From VXRD01 sp965232265 (GTDB lineage Bacteria; Latescibacterota; UBA2968), in the NCBI GenBank assembly GCA_965232265.1, contig CBDDPH010000002.1, forward strand, positions 4,402,001 to 4,466,000: a stretch of 64,000 nucleotides of DNA, in the 5' to 3' direction. Of the stretch, positions 42,503 through 50,948 are shown piece after piece. A program made the position numbers and the translations under genes. Below the pieces are notes generated by a model. That model was given only the letters and a program-made list of their open reading frames with translations, was not told the origin of the DNA and did no database searches. The first letter of the stretch is position 1. Each line of letters starts with the position of its first letter.

Positions 42503-43632
42503 TGCGCCCGTGCCCAATTCATATCTTCAACCGCCTCGGCGAACCGTCCCATTTGCCGAAACGTCTCCGCGCGAAGTTCTCGCGCCCATCCATTTTCCGG
42601 ATCGATATCCAACGCCCGCGTAAAGTCCGAAACCGCTGCCTCAAATTGCCCCAGCATCCGTAGAGACTCCCCGCGATTTGCCCAAATCCACGCATCCCCA
42701 TTCTCCAGCATCACCGCCCGATCAAAATCGACCAGCGACGCCTCGGGATCATTTTCCATTCGCAACGCAACGCCTCGCCCCATAAGCGCCCACAGATGAT
42801 CGGGAAAAAGTGCCAGTGCCCGTGTAAAATCGCGTATTGCTTCGGCACTTCGCCCCAATTGCCGCAACATATCTCCCCGCGCAGCCAACAAATCCGGGTC
42901 GTCAGGCGCGGCGACGAGAGCGCGGTCAAAATCCAAAAGCGCGTCCTCCACTTGACCGATCTCTCGCAGCACCTCGCCCCGCCCAATCAATGCACCCAAA
43001 TGATCCGGCATCGCCTTCAAAGCCTCTCCAAACATCTCCATCGCGGCCTCAGCCTCATCAGCCTGCCGATAGACCTCCGCCCGCCCGGCAAACGCATCCG
43101 GATGCCCATTGCCCACTGCAATCGCCCGGTCAAAATCGACCGCAGCCGCGTTAAACTGCCCCAACTGCATCAACACATGCCCGCGACTGATCAGCGCGCC
43201 AAAATAATCCGCATCCAGCGCCAGAACCCGATTGAGATCCCCCAAAGCCTCTTCAAACCGCCCCATCTCGCGCAGGGTCTCTCCCCGACTCGCAAGAGCC
43301 TGCGTATTTTCCGGATCGAGGGCAACAGCCTTTCCGAAACTATCTATCGCCGCATCAAACTGCCCCATCAACCCGCAGGCAATCGCGCGATTGCTCCACA
43401 CCCATGGATCGTCTGGCGCCAGAGCGATTGCGCTGTCAAAATCTGCAATCGCCGCATCAAATCGCCCCAATTGCCCATAAGCAATCCCCCGATACACAAA
43501 CACAACGGGGTCGTCATCGCGGATTGCAACAGCCGCATCAAAACCCGCAACAGCCGCTTCCAGATCGCCGCCATCGCGGTGCGCGATGGCACGCTGAACT
43601 ACAGCGTCAAAGTCATTTATAGATAGAGACAT
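42499..43632 (-). CDS. TPR-repeat protein coupled to YcaO
   Basis: About 377 residues consisting almost wholly of roughly eleven tetratricopeptide repeats with the A..RG....LG.F..A..DF..A..L.P pattern (for example SRGETLREMGRFEEALGDLN). The start at 43632 is chosen because no homology lies upstream, but there is no ribosome-binding site; an ATG at 43722 is an alternative. No signal peptide from the chosen start. Stop and YcaO start overlap (ATGA), so it is likely the protein-protein partner of YcaO in the cytoplasm. Confidence 0.88.
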   Translation of the reverse strand: MSLSINDFDAVVQRAIAHRDGGDLEAAVAGFDAAVAIRDDDPVVFVYRGIAYGQLGRFDAAIADFDSAIALAPDDPWVWSNRAIACGLMGQFDAAIDSFGKAVALDPENTQALASRGETLREMGRFEEALGDLNRVLALDADYFGALISRGHVLMQLGQFNAAAVDFDRAIAVGNGHPDAFAGRAEVYRQADEAEAAMEMFGEALKAMPDHLGALIGRGEVLREIGQVEDALLDFDRALVAAPDDPDLLAARGDMLRQLGRSAEAIRDFTRALALFPDHLWALMGRGVALRMENDPEASLVDFDRAVMLENGDAWIWANRGESLRMLGQFEAAVSDFTRALDIDPENGWARELRAETFRQMGRFAEAVEDMNWARAQ

Positions 43633-43778
43633 AGAAGAAAAAATGGGAACCACAAAACACCCAAAACGTAAACACAATGTAGATAAACCAAACCCCAAAA
43701 TCAAGCGCAAACCCCGTGACATATTGCACGCGATTGGGTATATTAGCAATCAGCTATCAGCAGTCAGCTAAAAACCTT

Positions 43779-43811
43779 CTGGATCGCGGCTCAACACCAT
43801 GCCGCGATGAC
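43779..43811. repeat. Family B palindromic repeat
   Basis: CTGGATCGCGGC...ATGCCGCGATGAC, orientation as 27733, with a compensating C/G change in both arms that keeps the pairing. Confidence 0.8.
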
Positions 43812-43822
43812 GATTGCTACTT

Positions 43823-43852
43823 GTCACACCTGCATGCTTTGAGCAGGTGTCC
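43823..43852. repeat. Family C palindromic repeat, inverted copy
   Basis: GTCACACCTGC...GCAGGTGTCC is the reverse complement form of the 26630 and 40310 elements. Confidence 0.75.
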
Positions 43853-43884
43853 AGGATGAAGCTCTCACCTTATGGAGGAACACA

Positions 43885-45195
43885 ATGAAACATTTGCAAA
43901 TGCGTATTTTCTCTATCGTCCTATTTTTGGGCTTATGCACAACAGCTTTTGCCCAGCCCAGAGTAGGCGAACAAGTGGCCGAATTTCAGCTCCAAGCCAC
44001 CAATGGCAGTCTTTACGGCGTCAGCCATTCGAATAACACGGTCTCCGTTCTGTTCTTTATCGGCTACAACTGAGGGACTTGCATAGGGGCGGGTCCCGCC
44101 TTTGAAAGCAATGTTCACCAACGCAACAAAGACAAAACCGGCGTACAGATCCTCACACTCGACAGATATGACGGCAACCGCGCACAGGCGCAATCCTATA
44201 TAACACGATCCAGTGTAACGACGCCCATGCTCACAAGTGCCTCTGGCGTCTCCAGAACCCTCGGCACCCGCAACGAAGATATCCTCGTCGTTGACCAGGG
44301 AGGCATCCTGCGCCTCAGGACCACAGCAATCGCCACTGGCTCTCATATCCAGGTCAACGCGCAAGTCGATGCACTACTCAACAAAACACCTGTTATTTCC
44401 CTCTTTCCATCCGAGATCTACTTTGGCAGAACCCTTGAAGTGGGGCAGTCCAAAACCGTAGAATTTAAGATCGAAAACACCGGTGCTGGACCCCTCGAAA
44501 TCACCGGATACTCGGCCCCCGAAGGCATCACAATGGAGCCATCCACACTGACCATAGCACCTGGCGAAAACAAAACCGTACAAATCACCCTGACACCAAC
44601 GCAGGCCGGCACATTTTCGGGTCAAATCACCCTCCAACACGGCGAACAAAGTGTTGGCACTCTGGAGCTCCCTTTAGCCAACCTCACCATTGAAGCAGCT
44701 CAAATTCCGATCATTTCACTAATTCAGGAAAACTTGAACCTGGGTGAAATCGAAATGGGCAGAGACGCAACAACAACATTTACCATAACAAATACTGGTA
44801 CAGGCCCACTCAACATCACAGACATCCAATCCGACATCGCGGGCATTGCACTTTCAGAAACCCAATTAACAGTGCCACCCGGCCAATCTCAGGACATTAC
44901 GGTAACTTTCAATCCGCCAGCCGAAGGTCCATTCACCGGCACCATCGACATAACCTCAGACGACCCGGAAAAAGCCTCAATCAGCCTGACCATCACCGGC
45001 TCGGCCATCTTCATCCCCGCTGATCCACGCACCGACTTCGACGGTTCGCGCACCATTGACTTTTCGGACTTCCTCCTATTCGTAGGTGCCTTTGGCACGG
45101 CCAATACGACCTTCGATCTCGACGGCTCCGGCACGGTTGACTTCCCCGACTTTCTCATATTTGTCCGAAACTTTGGAAAAACAATCAATTCCTGA
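43885..45195 (+). CDS. Secreted thioredoxin-like selenoprotein with two ASH/Ig domains and a dockerin-like end
   Basis: 436 residues when the in-frame TGA at 44071-44073 (residue 63) is read as selenocysteine. GGAGG precedes the ATG. Residues 1-24 are a signal peptide (SIVLFLGLCTTAFA). Residues about 26-165 are a redoxin/TlpA-like domain with FFIGYN-U-GTCIGAGP; Sec63 and Cys66 form a UxxC motif where relatives have CxxC. Two Hydin/ASH-type Ig domains follow (about 169-275 and 280-375: FPSEIYFGRTLEVGQSKTVEF and ENLNLGEIEMGRDATTTF). The tail has two calcium-loop repeats (DFDGSRTIDFSDFL and DLDGSGTVDFPDFL) as in dockerin-like domains. Split at the TGA it would be a 62-residue leader and a headless protein. 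Confidence 0.85.
44074..44102 (+). promoter_or_regulatory. Candidate bacterial SECIS hairpin after the Sec codon
   Basis: Directly after the TGA, GGCGG (44088-44092) pairs with CCGCC (44096-44100) around a GTC loop, extendable by two G-T wobbles. The loop starts with G about 20 bases after the TGA, the position expected for a SelB-binding bSECIS element. An alternative stem is GGGAC (44074-44078) with GTCCC (44093-44097). Paired by eye only. Confidence 0.5.
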
Positions 45196-45210
45196 AAAAC
45201 GGGCGGGTTG

Positions 45211-45234
45211 AACTGGCCTGAGAGACGGCCAGTT
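45211..45234. repeat. Family E palindrome after the selenoprotein gene
   Basis: AACTGGCC/GGCCAGTT stem with an 8-base loop, nearly the same 40 bases as at 37465-37500. It may stabilise the 3' end of the transcript. Confidence 0.8.
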
Positions 45235-45314
45235 GTACCCCACTCAAAACCCGCCCCTACGTTATATTATATAACCTCCTGCGAGATCATCGGTGTTAAT
45301 CCGTGTTCCTTTCC

Positions 45315-46016
45315 ATGTCCCACCGTCAAACGCTCATCAACGCATTCAAACGCATCCTCGAAATAGCGGATCACAACCATCTCTATTTGCCCTTTCAACG
45401 CGACAGCAAATTGCGCGCAAAACACTTTCCCGGCGCAGGATCTAAAATCGGACGCAAAAAACTCATCGACGCATATCTCCGTGAATTTGGCGACACAAAC
45501 CCCGATGAAAAATTGCTCCAACACGCCACCTATCCCTGGATTCACGGGTACGACGCCAGCCTCACGCATATTCTCGACGACCTTCGCAAGCATCGAAAAG
45601 AAGCACCCCACGAACTTTCTCTCGAGCGCAAACGCGAACTCGAAAAGAAATTTACCCGCACGGGTGCCGAAGAAATCTCCGCCTTTTGGAGTGTATATGC
45701 CGCTGCCGACAACAGCTATCGCAAAAGCGTCATAAAAATGCTCGCCCGCGTCAAACCACCACCCCCTCCAACCATGCCTTCACAGCCTCCGCAACAGCCC
45801 ACAACGCGCGATTCCTCTCACATCGAACCCACCACACAATCGATATATGCTTTACTGGGCACACTCATCTTCTTTGTCCCCGCCCTTATATTTGTTATAA
45901 TACAATACTGGCGACTCCCGAACGAAAGCCACTACATCGCCCTATCAATCGCCGGATTTTTTGGGATACTCACACTCATCTTTCTCATCGACTACTTGCG
46001 TAAACGCAACACATGA
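45315..46016 (+). CDS. Uncharacterised protein with two C-terminal membrane helices
   Basis: About 233 residues from the ATG at 45315. A basic, helical soluble region (1-150) is followed by a proline-rich linker (PPPPPTMPSQPPQQP) and two membrane segments (ALLGTLIFFVPALIFVIIQ and ALSIAGFFGILTLIFLIDY) ending KRNT. I recognise no family. No ribosome-binding site precedes the start. Its stop overlaps the next gene's ATG by four bases. Confidence 0.65.
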   Translation: MSHRQTLINAFKRILEIADHNHLYLPFQRDSKLRAKHFPGAGSKIGRKKLIDAYLREFGDTNPDEKLLQHATYPWIHGYDASLTHILDDLRKHRKEAPHELSLERKRELEKKFTRTGAEEISAFWSVYAAADNSYRKSVIKMLARVKPPPPPTMPSQPPQQPTTRDSSHIEPTTQSIYALLGTLIFFVPALIFVIIQYWRLPNESHYIALSIAGFFGILTLIFLIDYLRKRNT

Positions 46017-47959
46017 TCACAATGAACAAAGGCACCTACCCCCGGCTCCTTCCTGAGAGGAAGGGGAGAAAACCTACCATCCCCCGCTTCTCCCTTTTCA
46101 TCTGCGAAAAACGCTCAAATGAACTGCTATCGCAGTTGTACACCGCGCACTCGCGTTTTTTTCTGCGTCATCTGCGGATAACGATCTTCTCCTTCCTTTT
46201 TCTCGCCCTCCCACTTCGCCTCTGGGCAGCTCCCCTCCAAATCGGCGACACCCTCAATGATTTCGACCTTGCCGACCTCAACGGCTCGCCCGTTACCCAC
46301 AGTGATCTATCCCAGAACCGCGCACTCGTCATCATCTTCAGTTCCGTCGTCTGCCCCGCCTCGCTCAAATACGACATACACCGAACACAAATACACGATC
46401 AGTATGCCCCCCAAGGCGTACACCTGATATCTGTGAATGCCAATTTTAACGAAACCGACAAAGACATCAAAGAACACTACGCCCAAAACCCCGTACCCTT
46501 CACCATCCTGCGCGACCCGCACAACAAACTCGCCGACCACCTCGGCGCAACACACACACCCCACGCCTTTCTCTTTGACGCCCAACGCCGCCTGCGCTAC
46601 AAGGGAGAAATCGACAACGGCTGGGGCATCCCCGAAGACACGACCTCGCGCGGATTGTGGGACGCCCTCGATGCACTGCTCGCCAACCGCAAAATCGCCA
46701 CCACCAACCTGCCCAGTTTTGGCTGTGAAATCAGGCGCATGCCTCAGCCAACAACCGCGGCGGACACTTCAACCCCAACATTTTATCGCGACATCCTGCC
46801 CCTGCTACAAAACCGCTGCCAGACCTGTCATCGCCCCGGCGGCATCGGTCGCGTACCCTTTTTCGACTACACAGAAGTACTCGCCTGGGCCTATCAGATG
46901 CGCGACTCCATCGAAGCCCGCATCATGCCCCCCTGGAAAGCGCGCCCCGAATACGGCGACTTCAAAAATTCCCGCAGACTCACAGACGCCGAAATCCACA
47001 CCTTCGCGCAATGGGTCAACAGCGGCATGCCCCAGGGCAATCCCGCCGACCAGCCAGAACCCATCGCATTTTCCAAAAGCTGGAGCCTGGGCACACCCGA
47101 CCTGATCCTCGAACCCGAAGCACCCTATCCACTCGAAGCCACGGGCCGCGACGAATACCGCTGCTTTGTCCTGCCCACAAAACAGGACACGGGCAACTAC
47201 GTATCGGCCATTGAAGTCCTGCCCGGAGAACGCGAAGTCGTCCACCACGTCAGCGTGTACATCGACATCTCTGGCAAAGCGCGCCTGCAACAGGGAAACG
47301 CGCCCGCGCCGGGCTACCCCTGCTTTGGCGGCATTGGCGTGCCCATCTACGAATCCCTGGGCGGCTGGGCACCCGGCAACACCCCCTTTGTCCTTCCAGA
47401 TGGCACGGGCCGCGATTTACCGCCCAACAGCGACATCATCCTCCAGATCCACTATCACAAAATTGGCCGCGCCGTAACAGATCACTCTCGATTGGGCATC
47501 TACTTTGCCCAAAAACCCGTACAAAAACAACTCCGCGAAGAAGTCATCAACAGCCGCTTGCTCTTCATCCCCCCCAACATCAAACAACACAGAGTAACCG
47601 GGGCACTCACCATCACTCGCGACCAGCACCTGCTCGGCATCTTGCCCCACATGCACTTGCTCGGCACAGAAATGAAAATAACCGCAACCTATCCCGACGG
47701 CACGCAACAACCCCTGATATGGGTCAAACCCTGGGACTTTAACTGGCAAGAAACCTACGTGTACAAAACACCCGTCGCACTCCCGCGCGGCACCCGCATC
47801 GCACTCGAAGCCTTTTACGACAACTCTGCCGACAACCCCCGAAACCCCAACAATCCCCCCAGGCTGGTGCGATGGGGCGAAAAATCAACCGACGAAATGT
47901 GTACCGCATTTCTCTATGTCACGCACGATGATGAAAACTTGAAAGGCGGTGAGAGGTAA
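46013..47959 (+). CDS. Redoxin - cytochrome c - copper type II monooxygenase-like fusion; start uncertain
   Basis: 648 residues from the ATG overlapping the previous stop. Residues about 1-55 are encoded by dispersed repeats and look non-native. A signal peptide starts near residue 57 (TIFSFLFLALPLRLWA). Then come a redoxin domain (about 70-215) with a single Cys in FSSVVCPASLKYD, a CxxCH haem region (CQTCHRPGGIGRVPF, about 260-340), and a PHM/DBH-like copper-binding C-terminal domain with VVHHVSVYI, LQIHYHKIG and LPHMHLLGTEM as likely ligands. Such fusions are periplasmic or surface oxidoreductases of unknown substrate. If the repeat region is not coding, initiation would be at a rare codon near 46160-46185. 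Confidence 0.8.
   Translation: MITMNKGTYPRLLPERKGRKPTIPRFSLFICEKRSNELLSQLYTAHSRFFLRHLRITIFSFLFLALPLRLWAAPLQIGDTLNDFDLADLNGSPVTHSDLSQNRALVIIFSSVVCPASLKYDIHRTQIHDQYAPQGVHLISVNANFNETDKDIKEHYAQNPVPFTILRDPHNKLADHLGATHTPHAFLFDAQRRLRYKGEIDNGWGIPEDTTSRGLWDALDALLANRKIATTNLPSFGCEIRRMPQPTTAADTSTPTFYRDILPLLQNRCQTCHRPGGIGRVPFFDYTEVLAWAYQMRDSIEARIMPPWKARPEYGDFKNSRRLTDAEIHTFAQWVNSGMPQGNPADQPEPIAFSKSWSLGTPDLILEPEAPYPLEATGRDEYRCFVLPTKQDTGNYVSAIEVLPGEREVVHHVSVYIDISGKARLQQGNAPAPGYPCFGGIGVPIYESLGGWAPGNTPFVLPDGTGRDLPPNSDIILQIHYHKIGRAVTDHSRLGIYFAQKPVQKQLREEVINSRLLFIPPNIKQHRVTGALTITRDQHLLGILPHMHLLGTEMKITATYPDGTQQPLIWVKPWDFNWQETYVYKTPVALPRGTRIALEAFYDNSADNPRNPNNPPRLVRWGEKSTDEMCTAFLYVTHDDENLKGGER
46095..46186. repeat. 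Composite dispersed repeat within the 5' end of the redoxin gene
   Basis: TCATCTGCGAAAAACGCTCAAATGAAC, then CTGCTATCGCAG, and CACTCGCGTTTTTTTCTGCGTCATCTGCGG. The same chain of sub-elements is found at 61545-61672. Here it lies inside the apparent reading frame of the downstream gene. Confidence 0.75.
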
Positions 47960-48021
47960 GACGTAAAAGAGCCTGTCCCGTAGTGCTTTTATACGGGATA
48001 AGACGACCCCACTCTACCCCT

Positions 48022-48053
48022 CTGGATCGCGGCTTTAAGCATGCCGCGATGAC
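48022..48053. repeat. Family B palindromic repeat
   Basis: CTGGATCGCGGC...ATGCCGCGATGAC between the redoxin and TPR genes. Confidence 0.8.
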
Positions 48054-48096
48054 GAGTGCCTTTCTCTTCTCACGTCTTTCGTCTTGTATCTTAAAA

Positions 48097-48121
48097 CGGG
48101 CGAGGCATGCCTCGCCCCTAC
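48097..48121. repeat. Family D palindrome
   Basis: GGGCGAGGC-AT-GCCTCGCCC followed by CTACATC, matching 36175-36199. The 47960-48160 gap holds only repeats. Confidence 0.8.
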
Positions 48122-48160
48122 ATCTTATATCTCACCTCTTTCGTCTCACGGAATTTAACC

Positions 48161-49756
48161 ATGAAAAAACGCCTCGCACTCAGCATCCTCATCACCCTGA
48201 TCCACGCGCCTATCTACGCCCAATGGAACATCGCCGTATTGCCCCATGAAAACACACTGGGCGACCCGCAGTGGGATTGGCTCTCCGCAGCCATTGTCGA
48301 AGGATATGTCAACGCCTATTACCATGTGCCCAAAATACGTGCGGTTGACGAAGAATATCTGCGCCACAAACTCGGAGATACGCCAGTAAGCTCCTCTGAA
48401 CTCGCACAAAAATTGGACATTCACCTGATTTTAAGCGGGCGTTACGACATTGTGGGATCGCGCATCCAAATCGAAACCGACCTGATTCACGCAACCACGG
48501 GTGAAGTCATCGAAACCTTTACGGGACAGGCATCCACCTCTACGCCGCTCGACGCCATCTTGCCCGTGCTCTACGCCATTCCAGATCAGATAAACGTGAC
48601 CCTGACACCCCATGAAAAAACCCGCCTGCAAATCCCCATGTTTCACGATCCCCAAGCTCTCCACATCGCAACCGAAAGCATGGTGGCACTGTATCGGGCA
48701 CTGCGACACTCTCCCATTGACGACGCTCAGCTCGCACAGGCCGAAGCCGGTCTCAAACGCGCCATTCAACGCGATGCCAAAAGCGCGATGCCCCACTACT
48801 ATCTCGGGCGCATACACGAAACGCGCAACAAAACAGCAGAAGCGGAAAACGCCTATCGCAACGCCCTCAAAATCGACTTTGAACACGTTGCCGCGCGCTA
48901 TCGCCTTGCCCTGATCCTCAAAAATCAGAACCGCACAGAAGAAGCCATGAGCGAACTCGAACAGGCCCTCCAGCAGTCGCCCATAAATCCCGATATTCAG
49001 GCAGCCCTATCCGGCATGTTCTTCAATCAATACGCCCAAACCTTTGAAACAATCACCGCGCAACTTCGCCAAGCCATCCAGGCCAACCCGGATGATCCCA
49101 TTGCCTGTTACGAACTCGCCAATGCCTATAACGAACTCGACCGCATCGACGAAGCCACAAAATACTACCATCAAGCCCTGCAACGCGATTCCACACTCGC
49201 CGATGCACACTTCAAACTCGGCATGATCGCACACCGCAAAGGGAATCACGAAAAAGCCGTTGACCACCTCCAAAAAGCCGCGGCGCACAACACCCAATTT
49301 ACCCGCGTCCATTTTCGCCTCGGCACCATCCTCCACCTTATTGAACGCTATGATGCAGCGGTCAAAGCCTTTTCAAAAGCCATCGAAGTCGAACCCAATT
49401 ACGTCATCCCGCGCTATCACCTGGGCCTGAGCTATCTCGCAACCGCGCAGGCAGACAGCGCATACCAGGCCTTTCAGAAATACGCCGAACTCACCTCAGA
49501 CGACCACCGACCGCATTTTCAAATGGCCGAAATCGCCCGCCAAAAAGGAGAACCTGAACGCGCAATCAACGGGTATATGCGCGCAATCGCCATCAGCCCT
49601 GTTCACGTACCGTCACACATACGCCTGGGCTATCTCCATGCCGAGCACCAGCGCTTTGACCTCGCCATCCAGCAGTTGCAAACTGTACTGCGCCTGCAAC
49701 CCGATCACCCGAATGCCGACAAAATCCTCGCCGACATCCAGAAATGGACACCATGA
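48161..49756 (+). CDS. Secreted TPR protein with FlgO/TolB-N-like N-terminal domain
   Basis: 531 residues. Signal peptide MKKRLALSILITLIHAPIYA at 1-20. Residues about 21-150 are a small alpha/beta domain like those that begin adenylate-cyclase/TolB/FlgO-type proteins (WNIAVLPHENTLGDPQWDW, LILSGRYDIVGSRIQIE). About nine TPR units occupy 180-530 (for example YYLGRIHETRNKTAEAENAY). It probably serves as a periplasmic scaffold. Its stop overlaps the aquaporin start. Confidence 0.82.
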   Translation: MKKRLALSILITLIHAPIYAQWNIAVLPHENTLGDPQWDWLSAAIVEGYVNAYYHVPKIRAVDEEYLRHKLGDTPVSSSELAQKLDIHLILSGRYDIVGSRIQIETDLIHATTGEVIETFTGQASTSTPLDAILPVLYAIPDQINVTLTPHEKTRLQIPMFHDPQALHIATESMVALYRALRHSPIDDAQLAQAEAGLKRAIQRDAKSAMPHYYLGRIHETRNKTAEAENAYRNALKIDFEHVAARYRLALILKNQNRTEEAMSELEQALQQSPINPDIQAALSGMFFNQYAQTFETITAQLRQAIQANPDDPIACYELANAYNELDRIDEATKYYHQALQRDSTLADAHFKLGMIAHRKGNHEKAVDHLQKAAAHNTQFTRVHFRLGTILHLIERYDAAVKAFSKAIEVEPNYVIPRYHLGLSYLATAQADSAYQAFQKYAELTSDDHRPHFQMAEIARQKGEPERAINGYMRAIAISPVHVPSHIRLGYLHAEHQRFDLAIQQLQTVLRLQPDHPNADKILADIQKWTP

Positions 49757-50466
49757 ACCTCCTCAAAAAATGTGGTGCCGAATTCATCGGCGCGTTTGCC
49801 ATCGTCTTTGGCGGATGTGGCGCCATCGCCATCAACCAGCTATCCGAAGGCGCCATCACCCATGTGGGCATAGCAACATCCTTTGGCCTCATCGTCATGA
49901 CAATGGTCTATGCCACCGGGCACATCTCGGGCGCGCACTTCAACCCCGCCGTCACCACCGCCTTTGCCTTCACCCGCCACTTTCCCAAACGCGAAATCCT
50001 GCCCTACATCGCAGCCCAATGCCTCGGAGCCATCGCCGCCAGCGGCATTCACCTCTGGTCTCTCACACCCATCTTAAAAGCAAAATACCCACAGCAGGCC
50101 CTCAACCTGGGCGTTACACAACCAATGGACAACCTTTTTACCACAGCTCTTATATGGGAATTTTTGCTCACCTTCTTCTTAATGCTCGTCATCATGGCCG
50201 TTGCCACAGACTACCGCGCCACAGGTCAAGCCGCTGGCCTGGCCATCGGCGGCACCATCTGGTTTGAAGCCATGTTTGCCGGTCCGCTCTGCGGCGCCTC
50301 CATGAATCCCGCGCGCAGCCTTGGCCCCGCTCTGGCCGCTGGTGATTGGACCCATTTTCCCGCTTACGTACTCGGTCCCATTCTCGGCGCAACTGCAGGC
50401 GCGTTTTTTTATGAATTTATCCGCTGCCACTCCGACCCCGGCACCGATGTCAAAGGCTGTTGTTAA
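49753..50466 (+). CDS. MIP-family aquaporin/glyceroporin
   Basis: 237 residues with six membrane helices and both NPA boxes, HFNPAVTTAF in the first half and SMNPARSLGPAL in the second. The ATG at 49753 overlaps the preceding TGA by four bases; an in-frame ATG at 49744 is also possible. The C-terminus ends in VKGCC, a cysteine pair seen in aquaporins of arsenic and metalloid clusters, but no ars genes are near. It probably conducts water or small neutral solutes. Confidence 0.93.
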   Translation: MNLLKKCGAEFIGAFAIVFGGCGAIAINQLSEGAITHVGIATSFGLIVMTMVYATGHISGAHFNPAVTTAFAFTRHFPKREILPYIAAQCLGAIAASGIHLWSLTPILKAKYPQQALNLGVTQPMDNLFTTALIWEFLLTFFLMLVIMAVATDYRATGQAAGLAIGGTIWFEAMFAGPLCGASMNPARSLGPALAAGDWTHFPAYVLGPILGATAGAFFYEFIRCHSDPGTDVKGCC

Positions 50467-50505
50467 AAATGCAACCACCGATAACCACCGATGAACACAT
50501 AAAAA

Positions 50506-50529
50506 AAGCCTCGAGTTATCTCGAGGCTT
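50506..50529 (-). terminator. Rho-independent terminator of the minus-strand gene at 50571
   Basis: A 10-bp stem AAGCCTCGAG/CTCGAGGCTT with a 4-base TTAT loop; on the minus strand a run of seven T follows (A-run 50501-50507). Confidence 0.85.
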
Positions 50530-50570
50530 AAAAAACAAATTAAAATTTCTGTGGCGAAGGATTCTTTACA

Positions 50571-50858
50571 TCACTTGAAATAGATACCGATGATACCGCC
50601 GATAATCACAGACAAGAGTCCCAACTGCCAATACAATAATTTATCTATGCGGTTTGTCGTGTTATCTATACGAGTTGATATGGCACGCATATCTTGTCTA
50701 TACTCGGCCTGATCTTTAGCCATTTGATCCAAGATGCGATCTGATACGGCACGCATGTCTTGCCTATACTCTGCCTGATCTTTAACCATCTGCTCTACGA
50801 TGCCTTCAAGCCGCCCAATGTGCCTATCCGTATCTTGTGATCGGTCTGTGACAGCCAT
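50571..50858 (-). CDS. Small coiled-coil membrane-anchored protein with duplicated 14-mer
   Basis: About 95 residues. The N-terminal part is coiled-coil with a near-perfect internal duplication (KDQAEYRQDMRAVS and KDQAEYRQDMRAIS, 20 residues apart). A C-terminal membrane helix (LLYWQLGLLSVIIGGIIGIYF) anchors it, giving a tail-anchored topology. Start at 50858 is the second in-frame ATG. This is a common phage/host small-protein layout but I recognise no family function. Confidence 0.72.
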   Translation of the reverse strand: MAVTDRSQDTDRHIGRLEGIVEQMVKDQAEYRQDMRAVSDRILDQMAKDQAEYRQDMRAISTRIDNTTNRIDKLLYWQLGLLSVIIGGIIGIYFK

Positions 50859-50948
50859 ATTCCAATTCCCTTTCACGGTTGGTGGCGTATAACTATCCAA
50901 AAATATAGCATAAATACCTCTTGATCCAAAGGCGTTTTTGTTATTCCG

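Larger units (their letters stand above)
43633..43884. other. Divergent promoter region filled with repeats
   Basis: This 250-base region separates the TPR gene (minus) from the selenoprotein gene (plus). It holds microrepeats of CAGCTATCAG type (43746-43770), a family B copy (43779-43811) and an inverted family C copy (43823-43852). No gene is seen; promoter boxes cannot be set with confidence. Confidence 0.6.

Noticed and set aside
44071..44073. UGA reassigned to Trp or Gly throughout the genome
   Set aside because: Many genes here end properly with TGA, including several ATGA stop/start overlaps (12411, 17765, 42499, 49754), and Trp is encoded by TGG. Only the two redox positions have in-frame TGA.
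44227..45195. A separate gene starting at the ATG of 44227
   Set aside because: The frame is continuous with redoxin sequence upstream to the TGA at 44071 and beyond to a good ribosome-binding site and signal peptide; a start at 44227 would cut a fold in half and has no ribosome-binding site.
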